Source: Aceticella autotrophica (GTDB lineage: Bacteria > Bacillota > Thermoanaerobacteria > Thermoanaerobacterales > Thermoanaerobacteraceae). From it: a stretch of 64,000 bases of DNA. A model generated the notes under the pieces. It worked only from the letters and a program-made list of their open reading frames with translations, did not search any database and was not told where the DNA came from. The stretch lies in contig NZ_CP060096.1 in the NCBI RefSeq assembly GCF_017357865.1, positions 1,302,001 to 1,366,000 of the forward strand, read 5' to 3'. A program made the translations under genes and the position numbers. Positions 24,567-33,813 of the stretch are shown piece by piece (the stretch's first letter is position 1; every line of letters begins with the position of its first letter).

Positions 24567-27200
24567 TTATTTGATTTGCTTTTTTAGGATATTATAAGCT
24601 TCTTGTAATGCATAATCAACTTTATCGGCATCTTTGCCTACGCCTTGAGCCATATCAGGTTTTCCACCGCCGTTGCCACCTGTCAGCTTGCATATTTCCC
24701 TTATAATATTTCCTACATTTACACCCATTTTCACTGTGTTTTTTGTAGCCATTCCTAAGAAATTAATTTTATTATTTTTTTGAGAGGTAAAAATTAAAAC
24801 AGCAGTTTTTAATTTCTCCTTAAGTATATCGCCTATTATTTTTAAGCCATCCATGTCAAAATCTTCTAAACGTGCAGATACGAATTTTATACCTTGTATA
24901 TCAATATAGGACTTTTCCAAATTATCTGATACTAACATGGCTATATTCATTTTTAATTGTGCTGTCTCATCTTGCATTTCTTTAAGATTTTGATTTAACT
25001 GTTCTATTTTAATTATTATATCTTTTTTTGGAACTTTTAAAATTTCAGCAGCCGTATCAAGAATTAATTCTTTTTCATTTATGTATTTAATTGCATTGCG
25101 GCCCGTTACAGCCTCAATACGCCTGGTACCTGCTGCTACACCGCTTTCAGATATAATCTTAATAAGGCCTATAAAGCCCGTATTTTTTACATGTGTACCA
25201 CCACACAGTTCCTTACTATAATTATTAATCTTAACAACCCTGACAGCATCTCCATACTTTTCTGTAAATAATGCCATCGCACCATTTTTCAATGCTTCCT
25301 CATATGTCATAACCTCTACTGCAACATCAATATTCTGATATATTTTTTCATTTACAATATCTTCTATACGTTTTAATTCATCTTTTGTTACTGCCTGATA
25401 GTGCGTAAAATCAAATCTTAATCTTTCAGATGACACATATGAACCTGCTTGGTGCACATGCTCCCCCAGAGTATCTCTTAATGCTTTATGGAGAAGATGT
25501 GTTGCTGTATGGTTTCTGGCAGTATCAAGTCTTTTATCAATATCAATCAAGGCTTCCACCATATCCTCAGTGTTTATTATACCTCTTTCTATAGTGCCTA
25601 TGTGTATAAATTTATCACCTGCAACCCTTTTACAATCATTGATTTTTATTAAAACATCTTCATTTTTAAGAATCCCCTGGTCCCCTGTTTGACCCCCACT
25701 TTCAGCATAAAATGGTGTAACATCAAGTATAATGCTGACATCATCACCCGCTTCTGCACTTTCAATAAGTTCGTTATCCTTTATTATAGATAAAACTTTT
25801 GAGTGTGTTTCTATATTGTTATAACCAACAAAATGTGTTTTTATATCTTTTAAACCTGCATATATATCCTTTTCCCATATATTACTATCTTCTTTTCTGC
25901 TGCTTCTTGCTCTTATCCTCTGCTTATCAAGTTCTCTCTTATATTCTTCTTCATCAACATCAATTCCAACTTCCTGAAGAATTTCTTTTGTTAAATCTAT
26001 AGGAAATCCATATGTATCATAAAGCTTAAATGCCTTTACGCCATCAAGTATATTTTCACCTTGATTCTTAAGCTCCTCAACATATAAATTAAGAATATTC
26101 AACCCTTGATCTATTGTTTCCTTAAATCTTTCTTCTTCAATTTTTACAATCTTCTTTATATAATCTTTTCTCTCAACTAATTCAGGGTATGCATCTCCAT
26201 AATGTTTAATGACAACATCAACAATTTTATATAAAAAAGCTTCATTTAAACCAAGAAGTTTACCATGACGAGCAGCCCTTCTCAAAATTCTTCTTAAAAC
26301 ATATCCTCTTCCTTCATTTGACGGCAGGATACCATCAGAAATCATAAAAACAACTCCTCTTATATGGTCAGTAATAACCCTCAAGGATATGTCCGCCTTT
26401 TTGTCTGTTCCATACTTTACGCCTGAAATTTTTCCAACAAAATCCGTTATACCTCTAACAACATCCACATCAAAAATACTATCAACATCCTGCATTACTG
26501 TTGCAATTCTCTCAAGTCCCATCCCTGTATCAATATTAGGATTTGGAAGAGGATTATAATTACCTTCTGCATCCTTATTAAATTGTGTAAACACAAGATT
26601 CCAAAATTCAATAAATCTATCACAATCACAGCCTATGCCGCACTCAGGCTTACCACAACCTTTATCTTCTCCTCTATCAAAATATATTTCTGAGCAGGGA
26701 CCACATGGTCCTATACCAATTTCCCAAAAATTATCTTCTTTCCCCATACGAACAATTTTCCCAGCAGGAAGCCCAACGATTTTATTCCATATTTCAAATG
26801 CCTCATCATCTTTTTCATATATTGTGACCCATAACCTTTCTTCAGGTAATCGAAGTTCTTTGGTAACAAATTCCCATGCCCAGAGTATAGCTTCTTTTTT
26901 AAAATAATCACCAAACGAAAAATTCCCCAGCATCTCAAAGAATGTTCCATGTCTTGCTGTCTTTCCGACTCTTTCAATATCTGGTGTTCTTATACATTTT
27001 TGACATGTTGTTATCCGTTTACTGGGAGGTATTTCTTTCCCTGTAAAATATGGTTTGAGCGGTGCCATTCCAGCATTTATTAGCAATAAGCTCTTGTCGT
27101 TTTTAGGAATTAATGAAAAACTTGGTAACCTTAAATGCCCTTTGCTTTCAAAAAAACTTAGATATTTCTCCCTTAACTCATTCATTCCGAGTTTTTCCAT
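24567..27200 (-). CDS. alaS: Alanyl-tRNA synthetase
   Basis: 877-residue class II synthetase with all domains. Aminoacylation core: [22 protein letters not shown] split near [13 protein letters not shown], and GMGLERI. Editing domain: [12 protein letters not shown] and the zinc-binding [11 protein letters not shown]-terminal DHHA1/C-Ala domain: [17 protein letters not shown]. The length is typical. The leader has a consensus promoter and a hairpin with U-tract but no room for a T-box. GGAGG precedes the ATG by 5 nt. Confidence 0.97.
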   Translation of the reverse strand: MEKLGMNELREKYLSFFESKGHLRLPSFSLIPKNDKSLLLINAGMAPLKPYFTGKEIPPSKRITTCQKCIRTPDIERVGKTARHGTFFEMLGNFSFGDYFKKEAILWAWEFVTKELRLPEERLWVTIYEKDDEAFEIWNKIVGLPAGKIVRMGKEDNFWEIGIGPCGPCSEIYFDRGEDKGCGKPECGIGCDCDRFIEFWNLVFTQFNKDAEGNYNPLPNPNIDTGMGLERIATVMQDVDSIFDVDVVRGITDFVGKISGVKYGTDKKADISLRVITDHIRGVVFMISDGILPSNEGRGYVLRRILRRAARHGKLLGLNEAFLYKIVDVVIKHYGDAYPELVERKDYIKKIVKIEEERFKETIDQGLNILNLYVEELKNQGENILDGVKAFKLYDTYGFPIDLTKEILQEVGIDVDEEEYKRELDKQRIRARSSRKEDSNIWEKDIYAGLKDIKTHFVGYNNIETHSKVLSIIKDNELIESAEAGDDVSIILDVTPFYAESGGQTGDQGILKNEDVLIKINDCKRVAGDKFIHIGTIERGIINTEDMVEALIDIDKRLDTARNHTATHLLHKALRDTLGEHVHQAGSYVSSERLRFDFTHYQAVTKDELKRIEDIVNEKIYQNIDVAVEVMTYEEALKNGAMALFTEKYGDAVRVVKINNYSKELCGGTHVKNTGFIGLIKIISESGVAAGTRRIEAVTGRNAIKYINEKELILDTAAEILKVPKKDIIIKIEQLNQNLKEMQDETAQLKMNIAMLVSDNLEKSYIDIQGIKFVSARLEDFDMDGLKIIGDILKEKLKTAVLIFTSQKNNKINFLGMATKNTVKMGVNVGNIIREICKLTGGNGGGKPDMAQGVGKDADKVDYALQEAYNILKKQIK

Positions 27201-27220
27201 GTTTACCTCCTTAAACTGTT

Positions 27221-27244
27221 AAAAAACCGTCCTCAGAGGGACGG
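27221..27244 (-). terminator. Terminator-like hairpin in the alaS leader
   Basis: On the minus strand CCGTCC, a 6-nt loop and GGACGG are followed by TTTTTT, a textbook intrinsic terminator. It lies between the alaS promoter (27268-27296) and the alaS ribosome site, only ~17 nt after the predicted start of transcription, so it may act as an attenuator. Confidence 0.7.
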
Positions 27245-27267
27245 GAATTTCCTTCTTTTTTGAGTAT

Positions 27268-27296
27268 ATTATACTGAAAAAAAGATATTTAGTCAA
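27268..27296 (-). promoter_or_regulatory. Sigma-A promoter of alaS
   Basis: Minus strand TTGACT (27296-27291), 17-nt spacer, TATAAT (27273-27268). Confidence 0.75.
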
Positions 27297-27319
27297 TAAT
27301 AGCAATTAAGTTTTAATTT

Positions 27320-28351
27320 TTATACCTCAATAAATATATCCTTCAATATAACCTTTATTATAGCTGTAATCGGTACTGAAAAAAGCATTCCCCATATCCC
27401 AAAAAATTCTTCTCCAATAAGCAAAGATAGAATGATTGTAATAGGATGCAGATCAACACTATCGCTCATAATTTTTGGGGCTAAATAGCCACACTCCACC
27501 TGCTGTACAAGTATGAAAATAATAAAAGCCCACATTCCCTTATAAGGCGAATCCAGCAGTCCCATCCCTACCGCAGGTATTGCCCCTAAAATTGGTCCAA
27601 AATAAGGTATAATATTTAATACTCCTGCTATTATACCTATTATTATGGCATACTTCACCTTTATTAAAAGCAAGCCTACGGAGGTAAACAATGCAACAAA
27701 AAGCGAAATATAAATTTGTCCTCTTACAAATTTGCTTAAAACCTTATCAATATCAGTTAAAACAAAAATAAATTTATCTTTATTTTTTTCAGGTATTATG
27801 TCTTTTATTTCATTTTTAAATATATCTTTATCTTTAATTAAATAATAGGTTATAATAGGTGTTAATATTAAATTCATAATTATTCCGGTAAATGATAATA
27901 TATGTTTAATAATATTATTTGCCTTATTTACAAAAAATGCATTTGCTTTTTCAATATTCTTATCTGCAATATCTTCGAATTCTTTTGGCATATATATAAG
28001 GTAATTATGTTTTATATTGTAGAGATAATCATTTATATGATTAATATATACAGGCAGCATTTTAAATATATTGGCAAATTCATCTAAAATTAACGGAATT
28101 ATATATAATACAAACACAAACATTAAAATTAATAACAATAAAAATACAACTATTATTGAAAGTGTCAGATTTAAACCTTTCTTTTCAAAATATCTTACAA
28201 ACGGACTTATTAAATATGCTGTTACAAAGGATATGAAAAATGGAAACATTATCTCTTTAATTTTTCCTGTATCTTTAAAAATGAAATATAGAAAAAATAT
28301 AATTATTAAAGTTCCAATTACATATATAATATATTTTTTAATAGATTTCAT
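27320..28351 (-). CDS. AI-2E family transporter (PerM/YdiK-like)
   Basis: 343-residue polytopic membrane protein with eight probable helices in the family pattern: two near the N-terminus, a long amphipathic/coiled loop (~120-180), and a C-terminal block with GIIAGVLNIIPYFGPILGAIPA and ITIILSLLIGEEFFGIWGMLFSVP. The substrate is unknown; despite the name, few members move autoinducer-2 and some are sodium/proton antiporters. The ATG at 28351 follows GGTGGAGG. A terminator precedes it. Confidence 0.9.
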   Translation of the reverse strand: MKSIKKYIIYVIGTLIIIFFLYFIFKDTGKIKEIMFPFFISFVTAYLISPFVRYFEKKGLNLTLSIIVVFLLLLILMFVFVLYIIPLILDEFANIFKMLPVYINHINDYLYNIKHNYLIYMPKEFEDIADKNIEKANAFFVNKANNIIKHILSFTGIIMNLILTPIITYYLIKDKDIFKNEIKDIIPEKNKDKFIFVLTDIDKVLSKFVRGQIYISLFVALFTSVGLLLIKVKYAIIIGIIAGVLNIIPYFGPILGAIPAVGMGLLDSPYKGMWAFIIFILVQQVECGYLAPKIMSDSVDLHPITIILSLLIGEEFFGIWGMLFSVPITAIIKVILKDIFIEV

Positions 28352-28369
28352 AACCTCCACCTTAAAATA

Positions 28370-28389
28370 AAAGGGCACTTTGGCCCTTT
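28370..28389 (-). terminator. Terminator after the small 48-residue gene
   Basis: AAAGGGC and GCCCTTT form a 7-bp perfect stem with a 6-nt loop, followed on the minus strand by TATTTTAAGG. It separates the small gene from the AI-2E transporter gene. Confidence 0.7.
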
Positions 28390-28534
28390 ATAATTTATTA
28401 ACTTTGTGAAATAATTTTGATAATCCCATTTGCAAAACCTGTCTCATTTTTTTTGATTTTATTCTTGGAAATACAAAAGCTGCCATTGCTGCACCAGCAA
28501 GAAAACTTTTTATATATTTTCCTTTTTCGTTCAT
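28388..28534 (-). CDS. Small basic protein, 48 residues
   Basis: A short reading frame with ATG at 28534 and a good ribosome site (AGAAGGAAGGTG). It reads MNEKGKYIKSFLAGAAMAAF followed by a Lys/Arg-rich half (PRIKSKKMRQ, LFHKVNKL). A single hydrophobic stretch at residues 9-22 suggests a membrane-associated peptide, somewhat like the beginning of YtxH-type proteins. It lies between the PRC-barrel gene and the AI-2E gene and has its own terminator. I do not recognise a family. Confidence 0.6.
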   Translation of the reverse strand: MNEKGKYIKSFLAGAAMAAFVFPRIKSKKMRQVLQMGLSKLFHKVNKL

Positions 28535-28556
28535 GATAACACCTTCCTTCTGTTTT

Positions 28557-29066
28557 TTATAATAAGTTTTTTATACCTCCCCTTGTAAAAAATGTAGGGT
28601 TTCTTAATATTATCTTATCTTCTATTATATCTAAATCTTTAGTTTTAATTAACTTTAACCCATTCATTAAATCTGTTAAAAAGCCCTTACTTATTTCTAT
28701 ATAATTTATTGTTCTCATTTTTTCATCTAATATAAGGTCATATACTTTACCATAAAAATTATTTTTCAAATCATAAACATCTTTATCTAAAATATTATAT
28801 TTCCCATTAATAATATCAAGCAATGCTTTGCTTTTGTCAATATCAAATATTGATTCTGAATTTCTAATAAATATTTTCTTATTGATATCTATTATATCAT
28901 CATTATAAATTATTTTTGGGTTTTTCAGAAAGCCTTCTTCATCAATTAATATCCCAATTATTTTTTCATTTATATTTTTATATAAAATATTATTTATTTC
29001 ACCTAATGTTGTTTTATCCTGTAGGGATACTATTGGCATACCGATTATGTTCTTTAAAAATATCAC
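28557..29066 (-). CDS. PRC-barrel domain protein
   Basis: 169 residues with two PRC-barrel-like halves: LKNIIGMPIVSLQDKTTLGEI plus IIGILIDEEGFL, and a second beginning KDVYDLKNNFYGKVYDLILD plus TINYIEISKGFLTDL. PRC-barrels occur in the RimM rRNA maturation factor and the photosynthetic reaction centre H subunit, and as stand-alone proteins of unknown function in sporeformers (YlmC/YmxH-like). It follows iscS after ~80 bp, which hold a terminator. Confidence 0.82.
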   Translation of the reverse strand: MIFLKNIIGMPIVSLQDKTTLGEINNILYKNINEKIIGILIDEEGFLKNPKIIYNDDIIDINKKIFIRNSESIFDIDKSKALLDIINGKYNILDKDVYDLKNNFYGKVYDLILDEKMRTINYIEISKGFLTDLMNGLKLIKTKDLDIIEDKIILRNPTFFTRGGIKNLL

Positions 29067-29114
29067 CCTAATCCCCCCTTTTTAACACAATATTATTTTC
29101 CCCCTAAATAAAAT

Positions 29115-29145
29115 AAAAATGCACACATTAAATGTACACTTTTTA
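29115..29145 (-). terminator. Probable terminator of iscS
   Basis: Imperfect hairpin of AAAATGCACACATT and AATGTACACTTTTT with a U-rich end on the minus strand, directly after the iscS stop. Confidence 0.5.
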
Positions 29146-29148
29146 ATA

Positions 29149-30333
29149 TTAAACAAGTTTTTTCTCCTCCTTAACCCTTTTAAATAATGGTGACATTTCC
29201 CTCAATCTATTAACTATATTTGGTAAAACCTCTAAAACTTTTTCAACATCTTCATCTGTATTCTCTTTGCCTATAGACAGTCTCAATGAGCCATGTGCTA
29301 TTTCATGCGGAAGCCCGATTGCAAGCAATACGTGTGACGGATCAAGTGTACCGGAAGTACATGCCGAACCGCTTGACACACATATTCCAGCCATATCAAG
29401 GCTTAAAATCATTGATTCACCTTCAACAAATTCTATGGATACATTGACATTACCTGGAAGCCTTTTTGTTGGGTGTCCATTTAATCTTGTATAAGGTATT
29501 TTCTCCAATATTCCATTTATAAGCTTATCTCTTAAATATTTCAGTTTATTTATATGGGAATCCAGATCGTTTGTAATAAGCTCTATTGCTGTACCAAGTC
29601 CCACAATACCGCCTACGTTTTCAGTACCTGCCCTTCTGTTTCTCTCCTGTGCTCCACCATGTATAAGCGAATGCAACTTAACACCCTTCTTTATATACAA
29701 TGCTCCAACACCCTTAGGTCCATATATCTTATGAGCAGACAACGATAATAAATCAATGTTTATTTTTTTCACATCTATTGGTATGTTTCCAACTGCCTGT
29801 ACAGCATCTGTATGAAAATATATTCCTTTTTCGTGCGTTATCCGAGCAAGTTCTTCAATTGGTTCTATCGTACCTATTTCATTATTTGCAAACATAATAG
29901 ACACAAGAATTGTTTTACCTGTAATCGCATTTTTTAAGTCTTCTGGGCTCACTAATCCATATTTGTCAACAGGGAGATATGTAATTTCAAATCCCTGCTT
30001 TTCAAGATACTGGCATGTATGAAGGATGGCATGATGTTCTATTGATGTCGTAATTATATGATTGCCTTTGTTTTTCAACGCATAAGCAACACCCTTTAAT
30101 GCCCAGTTATCAGACTCTGAACCGCCGCTTGTAAAATATATTTCATCTGAATTAGCTCCAATTGCTTTTGCAACCTTATCTCTTGCTTCTTCTATTGCCT
30201 TTTTTGTTTCCTGCCCATATGAATATAAGGAAGATGGATTTCCAAAGAGATTTTTATAATACGGCAGCATTGATTCTAATACCTCGGATCTTACAGGAGT
30301 GGTTGCTGCATTATCAAGATAGATTCTTTTCAT
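29149..30333 (-). CDS. iscS: Cysteine desulfurase (IscS/NifS)
   Basis: PLP enzyme that releases sulfur from cysteine for Fe-S clusters and tRNA thiolation. 394 residues from the ATG at 30333 (GGGAGGA upstream). Motifs: LDNAATTPVR, GGSESDNWALKG, the lysine site SAHKIYGPKGVGALY and the active Cys in CVSSGSACTSGTLDPSHVL. It is co-transcribed with the Rrf2 gene 29 bp upstream. The nifU/iscU and mnmA genes that often follow are absent here. Confidence 0.95.
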   Translation of the reverse strand: MKRIYLDNAATTPVRSEVLESMLPYYKNLFGNPSSLYSYGQETKKAIEEARDKVAKAIGANSDEIYFTSGGSESDNWALKGVAYALKNKGNHIITTSIEHHAILHTCQYLEKQGFEITYLPVDKYGLVSPEDLKNAITGKTILVSIMFANNEIGTIEPIEELARITHEKGIYFHTDAVQAVGNIPIDVKKINIDLLSLSAHKIYGPKGVGALYIKKGVKLHSLIHGGAQERNRRAGTENVGGIVGLGTAIELITNDLDSHINKLKYLRDKLINGILEKIPYTRLNGHPTKRLPGNVNVSIEFVEGESMILSLDMAGICVSSGSACTSGTLDPSHVLLAIGLPHEIAHGSLRLSIGKENTDEDVEKVLEVLPNIVNRLREMSPLFKRVKEEKKLV

Positions 30334-30362
30334 TAAAATTCCTCCCAAATACTGTATTAAAT

Positions 30363-30806
30363 TTATAAAATAAATGCGTTTTTTTGATCCGTTTTTTTGT
30401 AATCCTCTAACATGTCCTGCAATGTTATTGAGTCAATAACTTTATTTATACTATCTCTTATCTTTTCCATAACAATTTTTGTCGGACATTTATCCGCTCT
30501 ATTACATTCGAAAGGAACATCCTCTATAACACAATCTGCAGGTGCTAATGACCCTTCAAGTGTTCTAATAACATCACCAACGGTTATCTTATCAGGTGGT
30601 AAGGATAACATATATCCTCCCTGTGCTCCTCTTACACTTTTTACAAGTTCCGCTCTTCGAAGTATTGCTATTAGTTGTTCAAGGTATTGTTCAGATAATC
30701 CTTCATTTTCAGCAATTGTTTTTAAAGAAATCGGTCCTTCTCCGTAATACAATGCAAGTTCAAACATTGCTCGTACACTATATCTAACTTTTGTTGATAA
30801 TTTCAT
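30363..30806 (-). CDS. Rrf2-family regulator, IscR-like
   Basis: 147 residues: winged helix (KVRYSVRAMFELALY, LSEQYLEQLIAILRRAELVKSVRGAQGGYML) and a cysteine loop with C92, C101 and C107, close to the three Fe-S cluster cysteines of IscR. That, and the iscS gene just downstream, points to an Fe-S-responsive repressor rather than the cysteine-free CymR type. The promoter and an inverted repeat lie directly upstream, so it is probably autoregulated. Confidence 0.9.
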   Translation of the reverse strand: MKLSTKVRYSVRAMFELALYYGEGPISLKTIAENEGLSEQYLEQLIAILRRAELVKSVRGAQGGYMLSLPPDKITVGDVIRTLEGSLAPADCVIEDVPFECNRADKCPTKIVMEKIRDSINKVIDSITLQDMLEDYKKTDQKNAFIL

Positions 30807-30820
30807 GGAACCACACTCCT

Positions 30821-30845
30821 AATTCCTACTATTCAGCTCGGAATT
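30821..30845 (-). promoter_or_regulatory. Candidate Rrf2 operator
   Basis: Inverted repeat AATTCC and GGAATT separated by 13 bp, between the promoter and the Rrf2 start codon, the expected place for an autoregulatory site. It has not been matched to a defined consensus. Confidence 0.4.
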
Positions 30846-30852
30846 TATAAAA

Positions 30853-30881
30853 AGAATACCACTATATTTGAGTTTTGTCAA
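30853..30881 (-). promoter_or_regulatory. Sigma-A promoter of the Rrf2-iscS operon
   Basis: Minus strand TTGACA (30881-30876), 17-nt spacer, TATTCT (30858-30853). The DDE IS copy 1 begins 14 bp upstream of the -35 box, so the promoter itself is intact. Confidence 0.72.
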
Positions 30882-31116
30882 TATCATAGTTTATTGAGCT
30901 TTTTGGTTTGTACAATATTTTTAAAATTACTTACAGAAATATACACCTAAAAACTCTAATAGATATAATTTTTAATTCATTTTAATGTGTTTAAACCAAT
31001 AAATTCAAATATTCATACAATTTTTATATAAAAAAGAGCATACTTCACCTATGAGTTATTTTAACCAATTTTTGAAAATATTCTATAATCGTTAAAACTA
31101 TATTTGTGGATATCTT

Positions 31117-32424
31117 TTATGCACTTTTAACAAGACTTCTCATCTTGTCTTCTTGCTTTTCTTTGATCCTTCCAACTGCCATAGCAAGCATAACACACAA
31201 TGCAATTCCACATCTTATTTTCATTTTTTTAAGTCCTCTTATGTAATGTTTCTCAAAACCAAAGGATCCATCTAATCTGCTGTTTACACGCTCTACAGAT
31301 GTCCTTTTTTTATACAGCCTTTCCCATTTATAACTTGAACGATCTATTGGTGTGAAAATTCTTCTGTTTTCTTCTAAGGAAATCCTTAATCCACTTGCTG
31401 CTGGACATTTATCCATACATTTGCATTTAAGTCCGTACTGTTTCGCTGGACATATTTTTTTTAACATGTTTCTATCTTTTTCAAAACCACCATTACACAT
31501 TTCACGTCTTTCGCCTGTTTCAAGACAGTAGCAATATACATTGCCTTTATAGTTATATACTACATTTTTTATGTTGCTTAATTGACGGGTTTCTTCGCCA
31601 TCTTTCCACATATTCCTTATGTCTATAACTGGCTTAATTTTATATTCATCCCAAAGTTTTATTATTAGTTTTGTGTCATCATATCCTCTGTCTGCTTCAA
31701 CTGTCTCGCATTTTTTTATGATTTCCGGGTGGTTTTTGTTTAATTGTTCGAATATTGTATGTGCTTTTTTTATTTCCGATGTTGAAGCTTTTGTTACTTC
31801 AAATGCAACTGGTAATTCATAATCTGCATCTACAATTAGATGTAACCTGTATCCAAACCATTTTACTATCTTTGACCATGCTGTTCCATTTTTATTTATG
31901 CCTTTGTACTCTTTTTTTGCCCAATCTGCGTCTATGTCTCTACGACCATCTTCCTCCTTGTTTTTATTTTTGTGCCCTGCCAAAGAAGATATTGCTTTTC
32001 CATCAATCGCAAGATTCTTGCCAAACCCTGGTAATATTTTTTCAAGTTCATCTACTAATTTATTAAATATCCCATTAATTATATCTTCTTTTTCAAAGAG
32101 CTTTTTGAAAAACCTTGAATATACATCTGATCCTGGAACGTCTTTTTGACTTTTAAACCCGCACATAAATCTTAGTTGTCCATTCCTTGATAATTCCCGT
32201 CTTAAACTTTCTACGGAATTATGTTGATAAACTACACCGGCAAGTATTGAATTCCACATAGCCCTGACTGGATAATCATCCCTGCCTTTTCCTCTTTCTT
32301 TTTCAAGTGCCTGCATAAGTTCTTCATCCGGCATATATTCAATCACTAATTTTAATCTTTCTAAATCACCTAAGTTTTCAATTTCACTCCAGACAAAAAA
32401 CGTTTGTTGTGGTATAATAGCCAT
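31117..32424 (-). CDS. DDE transposase (DUF772 + DDE_Tnp_1 type), copy 1
   Basis: 435 residues. The N-terminal region (MPDEELMQALEKERGKGR, AMWNSILAGVVYQHNSVESL) is DUF772-like. The RNase H-fold catalytic residues are in NLAIDGKAIS (D), VEADRGYDD (D) and YKKRTSVERVNSRL (E), the Y-R-E signature of IS4/IS5/IS1182-type enzymes. A cysteine cluster (CPAKQYGLKCKCMDKCP) precedes the last motif. It differs from copy 2 at residues 17 and 19 only (N/K and G/C). The exact IS family is not certain. Confidence 0.88.
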   Translation of the reverse strand: MAIIPQQTFFVWSEIENLGDLERLKLVIEYMPDEELMQALEKERGKGRDDYPVRAMWNSILAGVVYQHNSVESLRRELSRNGQLRFMCGFKSQKDVPGSDVYSRFFKKLFEKEDIINGIFNKLVDELEKILPGFGKNLAIDGKAISSLAGHKNKNKEEDGRRDIDADWAKKEYKGINKNGTAWSKIVKWFGYRLHLIVDADYELPVAFEVTKASTSEIKKAHTIFEQLNKNHPEIIKKCETVEADRGYDDTKLIIKLWDEYKIKPVIDIRNMWKDGEETRQLSNIKNVVYNYKGNVYCYCLETGERREMCNGGFEKDRNMLKKICPAKQYGLKCKCMDKCPAASGLRISLEENRRIFTPIDRSSYKWERLYKKRTSVERVNSRLDGSFGFEKHYIRGLKKMKIRCGIALCVMLAMAVGRIKEKQEDKMRSLVKSA

Positions 32425-32500
32425 AGGTGAAACTCCTTTCGTAGTTTTATAGTTTTCTTTCTAATTACTATTATATACTACGAGAAAGCGGGTTTCACCT
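32425..32500 (-). promoter_or_regulatory. Leader inverted repeat and internal promoter of DDE IS copy 1
   Basis: Arms at 32425-32445 and 32477-32500 pair over more than 20 bp (AGGTGAAAC and GTTTCACCT at the outer ends). The inner arm contains the transposase ribosome site AAAGGAG. TATAAT (32475-32470) with GTGAAA 17 nt upstream lies inside, so the element's own RNA lacks the outer arm. Confidence 0.65.
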
Positions 32501-32659
32501 GTTTTTGTAATAGTTTTTGACTTTGGGGTGAATTTTTTAAATCTGCTTTATCCACAACCCTCAAAAAGGCTTTATACCATATAATTTTGGGGTAAAATTA
32601 TTTTATGCTTAGCTGCAATTTATTGATATGTCTGGCTTTTAGAATATCACAAATTACTC

Positions 32660-33003
32660 AAATAAATTACCTACATTTATACACGACAATCAACAATATT
32701 TGATATTTAATGAGACTTATATGGATGATTGGGAGTATGAAGATATTTATAATTTAATTCAATCAAACAAGTTAAGTAAGGATTTAGTTAAAGAAATAGA
32801 GGCATTGTATTTAATCAACATAAATGATTTTGTAAAAACTATTAAAATAGGCGAACAAAATGTACCATTTAAGGTTATTTGTAAAAGGCATATTAATGGC
32901 TGGGTAAGATATCTTGGAATGGATGACAAAAATATATATTTTAGAGAAAAGGATTTTATAACTCAAATAGTGATATTTGCGATAAATAAAACAAATTTTG
33001 AAT
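32660..33003 (+). pseudogene. Unknown gene, 5' fragment (split by IS21 composite, 5' cut by DDE IS)
   Basis: Open frame from the IS edge: NKLPTFIHDNQQYLIFNETY, then MDDWEYEDIYNLIQ, a Lys-rich stretch and IKIGEQNVPFKVICKRHING. No start with a ribosome site exists because the first IS removed the 5' end. At 33003 the frame enters the IS21 copy. Removing 33004-47455 plus one 8-bp duplication joins it in frame (GAA TCT ACT) to 47464-47789, giving at least 222 residues. I recognise no family; the joined protein is acidic and soluble. Confidence 0.75.
32996..33003. repeat. 8-bp target duplication, left copy
   Basis: TTTTGAAT directly abutting the outer end of IS21 copy 1. It is repeated at 47456-47463 at the outer end of IS21 copy 2. 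Confidence 0.8.
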
Positions 33004-33075
33004 TGTGTTTTGCAATAATTAAATACAAACTTTTGAAAAAAATCTTTGCAACATCCGCAATACCATAAATGTAAA

Positions 33076-33813
33076 TTAATTGTATTTAATTAATGAGTTC
33101 TGGAGCCTCCAGCTTGGCCCATCAAATATTAGTAGATGACTATGATGAACCATTCTATCAAGTATCGCATTTGTAAGTTTTTCATCGAAAAAGATGCTGT
33201 TCCACTTGCTAAATTCAAGGTTGGTGGTTAATATTATGCTCTTTTTCTCATAGCATCCTGCTATAACCTGATATAGTAGCTTAGCACCGTCAATATCAAT
33301 CGGAATATAGCCCCATTCATCACATATCAAAAGGTCTGTTTGTTCAATCTGTTTTAATAATTTTTTCAATGTGCCATTGCTTTTTGCATCTATTAGCTCG
33401 TTTACTAAGGCAGCCGTTCTAAAGAACTTGACTTTCATATTATTCATACATGCAGCAACTCCAACCGCAATAGCAAGATGTGTTTTTCCTGTACCTACTG
33501 GTCCATAAAGTATTAGATTCTCTTTCTTTTTCACAAATCCTGCACTTTTAAGTGCATCCATTGTTATACTTGAAGGTATCTCAATATGGTCAAATTTATA
33601 GTTCTCAAAGGTCTTAATAACATCAAATCCTGCTTGTTTTAGGTATCTATTTTTCCTTGTAGTTTCTCTATGCTTTATTTCTATCTCAAGTATTTTAGCA
33701 AGAAATTCTTCATGGCTATCAGCTTGTATAGTTCCTATACTTCTAACAATATTTTTACCAAGTTTAAGCTCCCTGCAATAATTTCTTATGTTATTTACTA
33801 TTACCTCGTTCAT
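33076..33813 (-). CDS. istB: IS21 helper ATPase IstB, copy 1
   Basis: 245-residue DnaA/DnaC-like AAA+ protein that selects target DNA for IstA. Walker A LYGPVGTGKTHLAIA, Walker B LLICDEWGYIP, sensor TTNLEFSKW, and an arginine-finger region ILDRMVHHSH. The ATG at 33813 overlaps the istA TGA as ATGA, which decides the start and implies coupling. It is identical in protein sequence to copy 2. Confidence 0.93.
   Translation of the reverse strand: MNEVIVNNIRNYCRELKLGKNIVRSIGTIQADSHEEFLAKILEIEIKHRETTRKNRYLKQAGFDVIKTFENYKFDHIEIPSSITMDALKSAGFVKKKENLILYGPVGTGKTHLAIAVGVAACMNNMKVKFFRTAALVNELIDAKSNGTLKKLLKQIEQTDLLICDEWGYIPIDIDGAKLLYQVIAGCYEKKSIILTTNLEFSKWNSIFFDEKLTNAILDRMVHHSHLLIFDGPSWRLQNSLIKYN

Larger units (their letters stand above)
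30896..32659 (-). mobile_element. DDE insertion sequence, copy 1
   Basis: 1764-bp segment repeated at 56373-58135 with about 99% identity. The limits are defined by where the two copies diverge. The ends are weakly inverted (GAG...TTTG at both). It contains one transposase gene on the minus strand and a leader inverted repeat. The element begins beside the Rrf2 promoter and its other end truncates a plus-strand gene at 32660. Confidence 0.88.

Noticed and set aside
27200-27320. T-box riboswitch before alaS
   Set aside because: Only ~60 nt lie between the predicted transcription start and the start codon; no specifier stem or T-box sequence is visible.
30891-32664. Target duplication around DDE IS copy 1 alone
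   Set aside because: The flanks TTATT and AAATA differ; the match is instead with the outer flank of copy 2.
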